A stretch of 64,000 bases of DNA, from positions 6,378,501-6,442,500 of the forward strand of contig NZ_AP019400.1 in the NCBI RefSeq assembly GCF_004295585.1. Direction: 5' to 3'. The position numbers and the translations under genes were made by a program. The notes beneath the pieces are model-generated. The model did not search any database, had not been told where the DNA came from, and saw only the letters and a program-made list of their open reading frames with translations. The stretch is from Cohnella abietis (GTDB taxonomy: Bacteria > Bacillota > Bacilli > Paenibacillales > Paenibacillaceae). Positions 42,718-51,098 of this stretch are shown piece by piece; within the stretch, counting starts at the first letter, position 1; each line of letters begins with the position of its first letter.

Positions 42718-43733
42718 TAGAAATTCCCCTTTCTCTCTTGGAAATGAGTCGGTTTGTTCCAAGTCGATCCGCCCTGAAGTACCCATTCCGCGGTCCAATC
42801 AATCATCTCAAGCAAGGAGACTGTAGGGTATCCGAACTGCTTATGGGATTTGGAAGCGTTGTTCAGCAACGCGTTATCTGACTCGGAACCCGTGAATAAC
42901 GCTTCTTTGCCGATGCGTTTCGCGAACTCGTTCGCCGCCCAACGGATGGACATCGTCTCGGGTCCCGTAATGTTCATAATACTTGGAGGCGACGTGCACT
43001 CCGTCAAGCAACGCAAAGCCATCGAATTGGCATCCCCTTGCCAGATGACGTTGGCGAAACCCATCGATAAGTCGATGCTCCGTCCTTCGGTAACGGCTTT
43101 GGCCAGCTCAAGCAGCACGCCATACCGCAAGTCGATTGCGTAGTTCAGTCGGTACATGACCATTGGCGTCCCATTCTTGTGGGAGTGATACTCGAATATC
43201 CGTTCCCGGCCGAGACACGATTGAGCATACTCGCCCAGCGGGGCTGGTGAGATTCCTTCATGCGCTCCTCCTCCGGAGACAGGAAGAAACGGATAGACGT
43301 TTCCAGACGAGAATACGACGATACGGGATTCCTTGTATTTTTCCGCGACGCGGCCTGGCAAATAGGCATTCATCGCCCACGTGAAATGCTCCCGTCCGGT
43401 CGTTCCGAATTTGTTGCCGGCCATATAGATGACATTCTCAGCATTAGGCAACGCGCGCAACGCGTCGTCGTCCAATAGCTCGCAAGAAATCGTCTCGATG
43501 CCTGCGTCCTCCAGTTCTTGGCGTGCTTCCGCGTTAGAAAAGCGCGACACTCCGATCACTCGTTTGTTCAAGCCGCCTTCGCGGATCGCGTTCATCGCGA
43601 GCTTTGCCAAGCTCGGTCCCATTTTCCCGCCGACGCCCAACAGGACGATATCTCCATTCACTTTCGCCAAGTCTCTAATTAATCCCTCAGACGGTTCAGC
43701 TAGTTTATTCTCCAATTGTTCAACCGTTCTCAT
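42717..43733 (-). CDS. NAD-dependent epimerase/dehydratase (338 aa)
   Basis: An extended SDR with G-V-G-G-K-M-G-P-S-L-A near residue 38 as the dinucleotide loop. The catalytic Tyr-Lys region is modified: F-S-S-G-N-V-Y, then Y-A-Q-S-C-L-G-R-E, so the usual Y-x3-K lysine is replaced by Arg/Gly context. It is first in the six-gene operon, with GAAGGGAG before the ATG at 43733. It may act on a sugar acid or hydroxy acid. The altered active site makes the reaction uncertain. Confidence 0.85.
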   Translation of the reverse strand: MRTVEQLENKLAEPSEGLIRDLAKVNGDIVLLGVGGKMGPSLAKLAMNAIREGGLNKRVIGVSRFSNAEARQELEDAGIETISCELLDDDALRALPNAENVIYMAGNKFGTTGREHFTWAMNAYLPGRVAEKYKESRIVVFSSGNVYPFLPVSGGGAHEGISPAPLGEYAQSCLGRERIFEYHSHKNGTPMVMYRLNYAIDLRYGVLLELAKAVTEGRSIDLSMGFANVIWQGDANSMALRCLTECTSPPSIMNITGPETMSIRWAANEFAKRIGKEALFTGSESDNALLNNASKSHKQFGYPTVSLLEMIDWTAEWVLQGGSTWNKPTHFQERKGNF

Positions 43734-43788
43734 TGCCCACTGCTCCCTTCGAAATCGTATCACACCCTAAGCATACGTCTCGAATAGA

Positions 43789-43821
43789 TATAAAGACAGG
43801 TCTTTATATTGTCTTTATATC
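43789..43821 (-). promoter_or_regulatory. Operator with three copies of a 10-base half-site
   Basis: ATATAAAGAC (43789-43798) and GTCTTTATAT (43801-43810) form a perfect palindrome, and the second half-site recurs at 43812-43821. It lies between the regulator gene (stop 43853) and the first gene of the operon (start 43733). It overlaps a possible promoter, AAGACA-N17-TATATC on the minus strand. It is the probable binding site of the regulator encoded just upstream. Confidence 0.75.
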
Positions 43822-43852
43822 CACAATAAACGGGCTCTTTCCCGGTTCGCTA

Positions 43853-45169
43853 TTAAAGAGATTTGTCCATGAGAAAGGTGAAGCGATAAATTTGCCTCGG
43901 TCGACCTTTCGGAGCTTTATCCATGCCCGAGATTTCCACCAATCCGCCGTCGGTCCACATGAGTAACAAGCGATGCGCGCTGCGTACCGTAATGTTAAGC
44001 ATCGAAGCGAGATCATGCACCATGTATTCGTATTTGTTAAAGCGCGCCATATGGTGGAGCAGCTTGCTCAGATAGGCGCTCGTCATCCCCGCTTCCTCCG
44101 CCCTCTTGATCATCGCGGCATCCGTTGGAGACAAAATCGACTGAACGGGATCGGCCATTTCTAACGGACCAATCAAAGATGAATCTTCCCGAACGATATA
44201 ACAAGCGTTGCCTCCTGCTTCCTTCGCTTTGCGCAGCGCATTCCTAGCGTTCGTGCCGGCTTCGTTGGCCGATGCGCCAAAACCGATTCCTACGCTTAAC
44301 GAAATCCCGTAAGACTTGTTGGCTTCTTTCGCTAGGGGAATCGTTTTATAACCACCCGTTTCTCTCTCGAGGATGCCCCTTGTCGTAAAAAAGAGATATT
44401 CGTCCCCGCCAGGAGAAGTCAAATAACCGTCGAGGGATTCGACGTAACCCAGTACCATTCGGTGTATATCCAGCTTTAGCTTTTGCACCTCGTGCTCGTT
44501 GCTTCGCCTCATCGCCAGCTTGCCGAAATCGTCCACATTAATCATTCCTACGACGATCTGGGACTCCTTACCTCGTCGCGACTCCGTCGAGAGCAATGCG
44601 CGTTCTAACGTCACGATAATGTCTTGGTCGGAAGGGACGAGCCATTCGTTGGCGATGTTCAGCTCGAACAAGAGATTAGCCGCTTGTTCATCGCCGGTCA
44701 AGGCGACTGAACTATTCCCGGCTTCCGCATGTAATCGATGAAACGCGACGAGCCTATCGGCTGACGTATGCACCGGACCGTCGTAGACGACGACTCTCGT
44801 ATGCTCTAGTCCGAGATCCTTGAGCGTTCTCGTAACCATCGCTTTCGTTAACGTGTCGACAGAGACGCCTCCTTCGAGACTTCCCGTTCTATGGGCGCGA
44901 AACAAGGCTTTGTACAAGCCGGCTCCGGTCAGCGGAATATGGTGAACAGGTACGGATATCGGTAACTTCTGCTTCACGATGCGATGCAACAACGGCCCGG
45001 ACAGCAATAGAACTTCCGCTTCTTCGCCGAGCTGCTCGGCCGCTTGCAGTACGTTCTTCTCGTTATCGACGATACGCGTCAACGGAGCGAACGTCGGAAA
45101 CGACTTCAACACTCTCAGCGTTTGCTCTACGATCTTACGCGTTCCGATAACGCCGATTTTGATCTGCAT
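43853..45169 (-). CDS. Regulator with PrpR_N-like, degenerate GGDEF and DNA-binding parts (438 aa)
   Basis: Residues 1-110 resemble a receiver/PrpR_N-type sensor (I-K-I-G-V-I-G-T, V-L-L-L-S-G-P). Residues 200-325 form a GGDEF-like nucleotide-cyclase fold with D213-D214 and S-P-G-G-D-E-Y (252-258), ending in the N-A-L-R-K-A-K-E-A-G-G-N helix. The C-terminal 80 residues hold a predicted helix-turn-helix (D-L-A-S-M-L-N-I-T-V-R-S-A-H-R-L-L) and basic G-R-P-R-Q. It has no membrane segment. It probably controls the adjacent catabolic operon; nucleotide binding rather than c-di-GMP synthesis seems likely. Confidence 0.8.
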   Translation of the reverse strand: MQIKIGVIGTRKIVEQTLRVLKSFPTFAPLTRIVDNEKNVLQAAEQLGEEAEVLLLSGPLLHRIVKQKLPISVPVHHIPLTGAGLYKALFRAHRTGSLEGGVSVDTLTKAMVTRTLKDLGLEHTRVVVYDGPVHTSADRLVAFHRLHAEAGNSSVALTGDEQAANLLFELNIANEWLVPSDQDIIVTLERALLSTESRRGKESQIVVGMINVDDFGKLAMRRSNEHEVQKLKLDIHRMVLGYVESLDGYLTSPGGDEYLFFTTRGILERETGGYKTIPLAKEANKSYGISLSVGIGFGASANEAGTNARNALRKAKEAGGNACYIVREDSSLIGPLEMADPVQSILSPTDAAMIKRAEEAGMTSAYLSKLLHHMARFNKYEYMVHDLASMLNITVRSAHRLLLMWTDGGLVEISGMDKAPKGRPRQIYRFTFLMDKSL

Positions 45170-45193
45170 CCCGATGGACTCCTCTCCTGCTCC

Positions 45194-45538
45194 CTATTTT
45201 GCAACATGCTCTGAGCTATCAACAGTAAAACCAACTCGCTCCGACACTTCAATCGTGAGCAGGCTATTGTCCGAATCATAAGCCAACAGAGGGTATTTAA
45301 GATCGCTTAGCCACCATTTCTGATGGGACTGCTGTTCCTTATCATCTTCGTAATAGAAAAAATGAATTTCCTCCACAAGACCTTTTAACGACTCCGCCAT
45401 TTCCGCGCTAACATCCTCTATTTCCATTTTCCAACCACGCTCTGACGGCTCTAAAGTAAAACCGCACCCCAGCTTTGAAGTGTCTAACAGCGCCCTACCT
45501 ACCCCACCTTTAACAATTAACCTTTTCTCCATCGCCAT
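45194..45538 (-). CDS. Hypothetical protein (114 aa)
   Basis: I do not recognise this gene. The ATG at 45538 follows AAAGGGGCGG. The protein is acidic, mixed alpha/beta, with a W-W-L-S-D-L-K-Y segment and no signal peptide or membrane helix. It ends 24 bases before the GGDEF-HTH regulator gene in the same direction, so they may share a transcript, but its base composition is closer to that of the flanking core genes than to the regulator. Confidence 0.6.
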   Translation of the reverse strand: MAMEKRLIVKGGVGRALLDTSKLGCGFTLEPSERGWKMEIEDVSAEMAESLKGLVEEIHFFYYEDDKEQQSHQKWWLSDLKYPLLAYDSDNSLLTIEVSERVGFTVDSSEHVAK

Positions 45539-45591
45539 GATATCCGCCCCTTTCACCTTGTTATGTCGCACCTATTCGTGTATTTCCCTAA

Positions 45592-47877
45592 TTATTCAGG
45601 CATTAGCCCCAAATCATCCAACATCACCTTGCCTGGTCCTTCATTAAAATAAAACGAAATTCGAGACCATTCAGACGGGTCAAACTCAGGGTTGGCCTCC
45701 AAAAATTCATTTAGAGGAAGCTCGTAGGTTTGAAACACGGGCTCCTCCACATCCTTGAACTTCCCTTCCGACACAACAGACTCCATCCCGGGAAGCCAAG
45801 TAAACTGAGTTGCCACTTGCGGCTCTATTTCCATAAAACGACTTAGCGGAAGTCTCACGGCAGTACCTGAATGATCCTCCAGTTCAATGTCGATGGATAA
45901 ATTTGTTTCAGCCCGCTCCTCGAATCCCTCTTCCTTTTCCAAATCCCGATCCATGTTTGCCATAGAAAACATCAGAATATCCTCATTACTGACACCGCTA
46001 ATTGCTAAAGGGCTTAGAAGAATGGAATACTTCCCCTTAGCCTTCCACTGAAGCTCCACACCTTTGTTTCCTTTCCCTTTGCCCTGCCGATTCAGCGCTT
46101 CCACATGCCTCCAATCGCTCATATCGGTTGCCTCCGCAGTAACGCCTGAAGCAAGCTTCTTCCGGTCACTCCCTGTAAAATCAGCAAGCTGCACGAAGCC
46201 GCCGCTCTCATACTGGTTAAAGTAACGGGTTGGAGGAAGAAAGCTGAGGCCTTGCCGGTAATCTCGAAATAATAGATCATACTGCTCATTGTTGTGGAAA
46301 ACAGCCTCAAGAAATGCGGATACGTATACCTCAGCGACCTGTTTTTGCTGCTCAGGCTCGAGTAAATCCTTCGGTCGAATGAACAAGCCAGCGGGCAATG
46401 CATTATCCGATTTGCCCCACTCCGTATTAAATTGACTATGATTAGCATCCTCTATATAGAGCGAGGCCTTAAAAGCCTCCGATGCACTGGAAAAAGTAGT
46501 TCTCCCATACTGCCTGTCACCGTAAAAGTTGACTAAATCCGCATCCTTTGCACCCTGTAACGTTAAATAAGAAATATCCTTAAGCTCCGTTACCTTTCCA
46601 TCCACTGGAGTGTCCGTTGGCGCAATTCCGATCACCGCTTGGACGGAGTAGCTGTCGGGTTCAGGCAAGCCGTCCTCATCTGGAAACCATAAGCTTCTAT
46701 CTGCAGCCATTGCAGCCGCTTGACCGCCACGGGAATGCCCGAGCAAAGCTACCTGGGTAAAATCAACACGATTATAAAAGGGGGATTCCTCCTGCACACT
46801 GAACTGCTGTATTTGTTGAATATGCTTTAGTAGAATCCATGCTCGTAGCTTCATATCTTGCTTGGGAATTCCGGACCAGAAGGAATAGTTCAAGAAATTT
46901 TCATCAATGGATAAGGCAATGCTTCCCCTACTAGCCAATAGCTCACCCAGATAGTCATAGCCTCCATCTGAGAATTTTTCCATCAGATGATTGCCATGCA
47001 CCATAAGAACGATAGGAAATGGTCCTTCACCTTCAGGCATCCATACCCTCGCGTTGAGCGGAAGCTCAGTCTCATCAAATCCCCAGAACTTGCTCCGTAA
47101 CCACGGCCAGCTATCGATATAGGCAGATGCATTAACTGGCTGAGACAGCTCATCCGTTTCGTCCCCGAACTCGGAACGATTACGATCCTCTCCACTACCA
47201 TAGGTGAAGGAGTTGAACTGATATTCTCCAGGCTCCGATGGATCAGGGAGATTAGAAGCTAAGGCGTGCACATCACCGGCTGTTAGACTACCCACATTAT
47301 CTGCAGTATCCGCATCAGCCCTAGAACTGGTAGGCAAAAGTCGGGGAAACCCATTGACTGTGTAAGCCGCAGCTAGACCAAAAATAGCTATTACACCTAT
47401 AGAAAATATTAGTGCTCTGCGACTCAGCCGTAAGCTTGTCAGCCATCCAATAAGTAGCCCTACGCCTCCAGCAAACAAAGTAACTATAGCGGAAAATATT
47501 ATAGAGCCTAGGCTTCCAAGCTGTGAAAATAATAATACAAAATAGAGGATTACTCCAACATAGAGAAACGTACCCAGTGTATATCGAGGAACCCTCAACC
47601 CACAAATTGCGAGAATGATAGTAATTAATGCAGATGATAAAGCCAATCCGATCGTATTTAAACATATGGCTGTTACAACATCAAATAAGACTCCGAATCC
47701 AGTCGGCATGCCAAAAACGCAAATTCCTACCGCCGTGCAGCTCAGTATCCACATAGATACAACTACAAATCTCCATATTCGTGTGTCCAATGCATACTTG
47801 TCTGTTAAGCGTCGCTTTAACCATAAAACTAACCTTTTTCTTCTGCTTAATTCGATATATTCAAGCTCAAGATTCAT
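45592..47877 (-). CDS. Membrane-anchored alpha/beta hydrolase (761 aa)
   Basis: The first 200 residues hold four to five membrane helices after a basic start. An extracytoplasmic linker follows, then an alpha/beta-hydrolase domain from about residue 275: oxyanion region I-V-L-M-V-H-G-N-H, nucleophile elbow G-H-S-R-G-G with Ser, and a late D-x-x-x-H-S-Q-F-N region for His. A beta-rich C-terminal domain ends the protein. The layout suggests a surface esterase or dienelactone-hydrolase-like enzyme. The start was set at 47877 (AGAGG upstream); a TTG at 47952 lacks a site. Confidence 0.82.
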   Translation of the reverse strand: MNLELEYIELSRRKRLVLWLKRRLTDKYALDTRIWRFVVVSMWILSCTAVGICVFGMPTGFGVLFDVVTAICLNTIGLALSSALITIILAICGLRVPRYTLGTFLYVGVILYFVLLFSQLGSLGSIIFSAIVTLFAGGVGLLIGWLTSLRLSRRALIFSIGVIAIFGLAAAYTVNGFPRLLPTSSRADADTADNVGSLTAGDVHALASNLPDPSEPGEYQFNSFTYGSGEDRNRSEFGDETDELSQPVNASAYIDSWPWLRSKFWGFDETELPLNARVWMPEGEGPFPIVLMVHGNHLMEKFSDGGYDYLGELLASRGSIALSIDENFLNYSFWSGIPKQDMKLRAWILLKHIQQIQQFSVQEESPFYNRVDFTQVALLGHSRGGQAAAMAADRSLWFPDEDGLPEPDSYSVQAVIGIAPTDTPVDGKVTELKDISYLTLQGAKDADLVNFYGDRQYGRTTFSSASEAFKASLYIEDANHSQFNTEWGKSDNALPAGLFIRPKDLLEPEQQKQVAEVYVSAFLEAVFHNNEQYDLLFRDYRQGLSFLPPTRYFNQYESGGFVQLADFTGSDRKKLASGVTAEATDMSDWRHVEALNRQGKGKGNKGVELQWKAKGKYSILLSPLAISGVSNEDILMFSMANMDRDLEKEEGFEERAETNLSIDIELEDHSGTAVRLPLSRFMEIEPQVATQFTWLPGMESVVSEGKFKDVEEPVFQTYELPLNEFLEANPEFDPSEWSRISFYFNEGPGKVMLDDLGLMPE

Positions 47878-48005
47878 GTCCATCGCCTCTGTAGAAATCA
47901 GACTTCTCTCTACCTCGATTATAAACTGAAGTTGGCCTTTCGAGTAATCCAAAGTCTAGAAATTAACTTCTATTTCTATATTCTCGTCTGTTCAGTAGAA
48001 GAAGA

Positions 48006-48029
48006 CCGAGAGCATTTGCTCCCGGCCTC
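48006..48029 (-). terminator. Terminator of the DUF3900-like gene
   Basis: On the minus strand CCGGGAGCA and TGCTCTCGG pair around an AA loop with one G-U pair, followed by TCTTCTTC. The tail is imperfect. Confidence 0.5.
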
Positions 48030-48066
48030 CTATTCATTCCTTGCTTTGTGATTCCCGTCACCATTT

Positions 48067-49197
48067 CTAGTCCAATGGCGGTGCTTCGCCAGTTGGCACA
48101 CGTCTTACGCCTTTTCCTACCCGTCGAAGCACTTCGTCTAGCTCCTCTGGGTGGAGCAGCTCAATGGGGGACACGCCTTTGTCGAACTGGAACGAGTCAC
48201 CTTCAATAAGCACAACGTATCTCCCGTTTACACGAGCAATATGAATGTTTTTACCGTAATCGTCCATGTGCCCTTTAATAGATACGTCATCTAGCTTGAA
48301 TTTCATCTCAATCTCAGGCTGTACCTCGACGATCTGCTTAGTTGCTTCAACCACATGCTCGTGTGTCCATTTCTCCTGAAGCTCGCGTTTCTCACCTGCT
48401 ACCCATACGTCGAATTGCTGCTTTTCTTCACGCATCGCTACCGTTTCCTCGGTCTCATCGGCACCTTCAACGGCTTCCGTCCCCTGCCACTTGGTTTCCA
48501 TATAATGATGGACCAGTTCCATCACCTGATCCGTCACAATTTCTGGCTTCGACTTCTCATAGCTAACAAACTTAAGGAAATCCTCAAAATATCGGGCATG
48601 GGAAGCTTGATGAATCTTCAATTCCCACTCCTCCAGCATCCCCTCTTCTGGCATATGAGGGTACTGAATAGATTTAATGTTCTTGGCATTAATAGCCATC
48701 TCTACTTGCGAAATCAGACTTCTCTCGTCCGATATTCTTGCTATCTTCGATTCAAAGTCGCACTTAAACAAAAAGAGAAACGGCTCATCGAAGAGCTCGT
48801 TCAGCTTGGCTGTAGCCAAGACGAACGCTCCGCCTCTAACCGAATTGGTTTCCATGTACATACGAAGAACATCATCACTGAAATTATGGAACTCTTCCTT
48901 ATTCTCAGCCGTTCTTAATCGTTGAAACTGGTTGTAGTTGGGATTACTCGTCAAATCATGCCCGGGCTCTGTGATGAACCGTCCAATTTTGGTCGGTACT
49001 TGCTCAGACGCTGCATGGATCTCAGCCTTACGCTTGGCAATCCTTTTAAACTCAGAATCAAGAAAGAGCTTGAGCTCGCTATCCTGATATTCCTCATGCG
49101 TTAAAGTCTGATAATGCTTGTATTTCTTAGGACCGTCTGAATCGGTCCCTTCACTCTGAATGACAAAGAAGGATAAGTATTGGACAGAAAATTTCAT
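48067..49197 (-). CDS. DUF3900-like cytoplasmic protein (376 aa)
   Basis: It opens M-K-F-S-V-Q-Y-L-S-F-F-V-I-Q, as I recall for the DUF3900 family of Bacillales. The protein is soluble, rich in Glu and Lys, with predicted helical stretches, and its central part resembles nucleoid-associated or recombination-related NERD/37-kD proteins only loosely. GGGGAGC precedes the ATG. The function is unknown. It stands alone with its own terminator. Confidence 0.7.
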   Translation of the reverse strand: MKFSVQYLSFFVIQSEGTDSDGPKKYKHYQTLTHEEYQDSELKLFLDSEFKRIAKRKAEIHAASEQVPTKIGRFITEPGHDLTSNPNYNQFQRLRTAENKEEFHNFSDDVLRMYMETNSVRGGAFVLATAKLNELFDEPFLFLFKCDFESKIARISDERSLISQVEMAINAKNIKSIQYPHMPEEGMLEEWELKIHQASHARYFEDFLKFVSYEKSKPEIVTDQVMELVHHYMETKWQGTEAVEGADETEETVAMREEKQQFDVWVAGEKRELQEKWTHEHVVEATKQIVEVQPEIEMKFKLDDVSIKGHMDDYGKNIHIARVNGRYVVLIEGDSFQFDKGVSPIELLHPEELDEVLRRVGKGVRRVPTGEAPPLD

Positions 49198-49347
49198 ATT
49201 GGGCTCCCCGCTGGCTAATAGAAATTAGATAATAGGAGATCATAAACCTTAAACCTATCCGAATATTATCAGTTTCGTTAGGTTACGACAACCCACGGAT
49301 GGACATATTAACAATAATTACACCTTCAAGGAGGCACCTTCTTCCAT

Positions 49348-49488
49348 ATGGACACTCATGAGTTCGTAGAAAAATTACACGATACGCAGAAAAAAGCGAA
49401 AAGGAACAAAAATCGGCAGAGTCATGGAAGTGCAGGCGAGAACCACAGCTCAAATCTTCCCGGTAAGCAGCATAGTACTAACAAATAA
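49348..49488 (+). CDS. DUF4023-like small protein (46 aa)
   Basis: M-D-T-H-E-F-V-E-K-L-H-D-T-Q starts this short basic peptide and P-G-K-Q-H-S-T-N-K ends it. Both ends match my recollection of DUF4023, a tiny family in Paenibacillaceae with no known role. CAAGGAGGCACC lies upstream, although spacing to ATG is long (about 15 bases). The surrounding interval 49198-49693 otherwise holds only a terminator and AT-rich DNA. Confidence 0.65.
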   Translation: MDTHEFVEKLHDTQKKAKRNKNRQSHGSAGENHSSNLPGKQHSTNK

Positions 49489-49538
49489 GTTAAATTCCTG
49501 AGCAAGTATGTTTGTGCTTAAAGATAACATTTCTATAA

Positions 49539-49590
49539 CAAAAAGCCTCCTCTTACCATTCATCAATTTGGTGTAGGAGCTTTTTGTTTT
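49539..49590 (+). terminator. Terminator after the DUF4023-like gene
   Basis: CAAAAAGCCTCCT pairs with TAGGAGCTTTTTG with one bulge, followed by TTTT. It lies 50 bases after the stop. Confidence 0.75.
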
Positions 49591-49693
49591 ATTTGAGTAG
49601 CCGTCAGTGGGTAGTGGTTAATCTGCAATTCTGGCTTCTTTAATATAAAAAGCCCCTCCCAGCGATCAGAAGAGGCTTTATACTAAGGATTAC

Positions 49694-50044
49694 TTAGTGT
49701 CTTTGGCCCTGCTGAGCCAATCGAACGAGCATATGAGCCAGCTTATGGCGCTCTTCTTCCGTACCCACTCTCCAAAGCTCCTGAAGCAGCTTCTCTTCAC
49801 TATTACGTGCATCTTCATGGCTGGACAGGTAATCTGCCACCTTCTGTGCAATTACAGCAATTTGCTCTTCGCCCAGACCTATGCTCTCGGCCAATTTAAT
49901 CCTTTTACTCAAATAACCTTTGAAATCATCAAAATTACTGAGAATGCGCTCCCTTTCACCGGAATTCATTCTGGAGATCGCGCTCTCCACCTTGCTCGGA
50001 TCAACATCACCGTCTTTGTCTACAACATGATTGTATTCGGACAT
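49694..50044 (-). CDS. DUF3243 family protein, YmfJ-like (116 aa)
   Basis: The conserved core I-L-S-N-F-D-D-F-K-G-Y-L, then G-L-G-E-E-Q-I-A, and S-E-E-K-L-L-Q-E-L-W-R-V-G-T-E-E-E-R-H-K-L-A-H-M-L-V-R-L is that of DUF3243. The N-terminus has an acidic D-K-D-G-D-V-D-P segment. It is helical and cytoplasmic. YmfJ of B. subtilis has no assigned role. It stands alone. Confidence 0.9.
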   Translation of the reverse strand: MSEYNHVVDKDGDVDPSKVESAISRMNSGERERILSNFDDFKGYLSKRIKLAESIGLGEEQIAVIAQKVADYLSSHEDARNSEEKLLQELWRVGTEEERHKLAHMLVRLAQQGQRH

Positions 50045-50099
50045 CTTAATTCCTCCTAGCGCGGTTTGTTTTTTGCTTTATTATTTTATCCGATCGCCT

Positions 50100-50248
50100 A
50101 ACCTTTGAACCCCGTAACCCCGTAGTTCGAAATTTTTGCACTTCTCCCTCCAATCGCACCTCTTTCCGACACCGTTACTCGAAATAATCGTACATCTCCC
50201 TCCAATCGGGCCCCATCCAGACCACGTTGCTCGATTATTTCGTACATC
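50100..50248. repeat. Degenerate 52-bp tandem repeat, about 2.8 copies
   Basis: Two full units at 50145-50196 and 50197-50248 each begin TCCCTCCAATCG and end CGTACATC; a diverged partial unit precedes them. Identity between the units is only moderate in the middle. It is non-coding on the evidence available. Confidence 0.8.
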
Positions 50249-50288
50249 TACTGCAAACACCGAAAAGCGAAGAACGAATGTTAGTGAA

Positions 50289-50660
50289 GTGAAAAAACCT
50301 GGAGGGAGCTTACTGAATGCGTGGAAATTAATACTACGAGCTCTAAGGTTTGTTAGTGTAATTATTTGTGTAATTATTTGTGTGATTGTTAGCGTAACTA
50401 TTTGTGTGATACTCGGCTTGATGTTTGCTACAGAAACATTGGGCAACCCATCGGGTGAGAGAGCTAAACAAACTAATTACTTTGACCTTAACGACCCAGA
50501 GAAAGTGAATCGTTCAGCGCATTATGCTTTCGAATTGCACAAAAAAGACACCCTCCAAATGCAAAGGTGTCCCGTCTCCTGTTTCGTGTCCCATTTCGTG
50601 ACTCGTGTCCTGTTTCGTGTCCCATCTCGTGCCCCGTATCAATATCCCGCTTTTAACAAC
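50289..50660 (+). pseudogene. Possible single-helix membrane protein frame, doubtful
   Basis: From a GTG at 50289 the frame encodes a basic start, one strongly hydrophobic segment built from repeated V-I-I-C-V/V-I-V-S-V units, then L-G-N-P-S-G-E-R and a hydrophilic stretch. No good ribosome binding site precedes it. The frame has no natural end and runs into the antisense of the CheY gene (to 50828). It could be a decayed gene or a repeat-driven accident. Confidence 0.25.
50543..50571 (-). terminator. Terminator of the CheA-like/CheX/CheY operon
   Basis: On the minus strand GACACC-loop-GGTGTC is followed by TTTTTT. It lies about 105 bases after the CheY-like stop. Between it and the stop are short TCGTGTCC-type repeats (50575-50635). 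Confidence 0.75.
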
Positions 50661-50674
50661 CAATTTTCTTTAGA

Positions 50675-51040
50675 TCACACCTGCTCAGCAACCTTATTAA
50701 CGATATCCAGAAAGCGGGCTCTTTCGATTGGCTTAACCACATACGACTTGGCACCTAGCTTGATGGCATCAAGTACCTGTTGCTTATGCCCGATGGCACT
50801 TACCATAACTACCTTCGCCGTTGGATAGGATTTCAGTAGCGATTCTAGCGCCTCAATCCCGCTTACATTCCCCATACTTATATCCATTGTGACAATGTCA
50901 GGCTTTGCGGTGACATAGCTGACCAGTACCTCTCGTCCGTCTGCTGCCTCCGCTACGACTTCATGTCCAGCGCCTTCCAATATAGAGCGAATGTTCTTCC
51001 GCATAACGGCCGAGTCATCCACGATCATAAATTTTGCCAT
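50675..51040 (-). CDS. CheY-like single-domain response regulator (121 aa)
   Basis: A stand-alone receiver domain with D8-D9, phospho-acceptor D53 (V-T-M-D-I-S-M), S81 and K103 (V-V-K-P-I). No output domain is attached. It follows a CheX-like phosphatase and a CheA-like kinase gene in the same direction, so it is the probable phosphorylation target of that kinase. Whether it reaches the flagellar switch or another partner is not shown. Confidence 0.94.
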   Translation of the reverse strand: MAKFMIVDDSAVMRKNIRSILEGAGHEVVAEAADGREVLVSYVTAKPDIVTMDISMGNVSGIEALESLLKSYPTAKVVMVSAIGHKQQVLDAIKLGAKSYVVKPIERARFLDIVNKVAEQV

Positions 51041-51098
51041 TTCACTCTCTCCTTATGTATGAAGTATGAATGCCGTGCCAGGTCTCGTGCCAAAGCCT

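Noticed and set aside
48355..48918. 187-codon ORF opposite the DUF3900-like gene
   Set aside because: It is antisense to a well-supported coding frame and has no start signal or recognisable domain.
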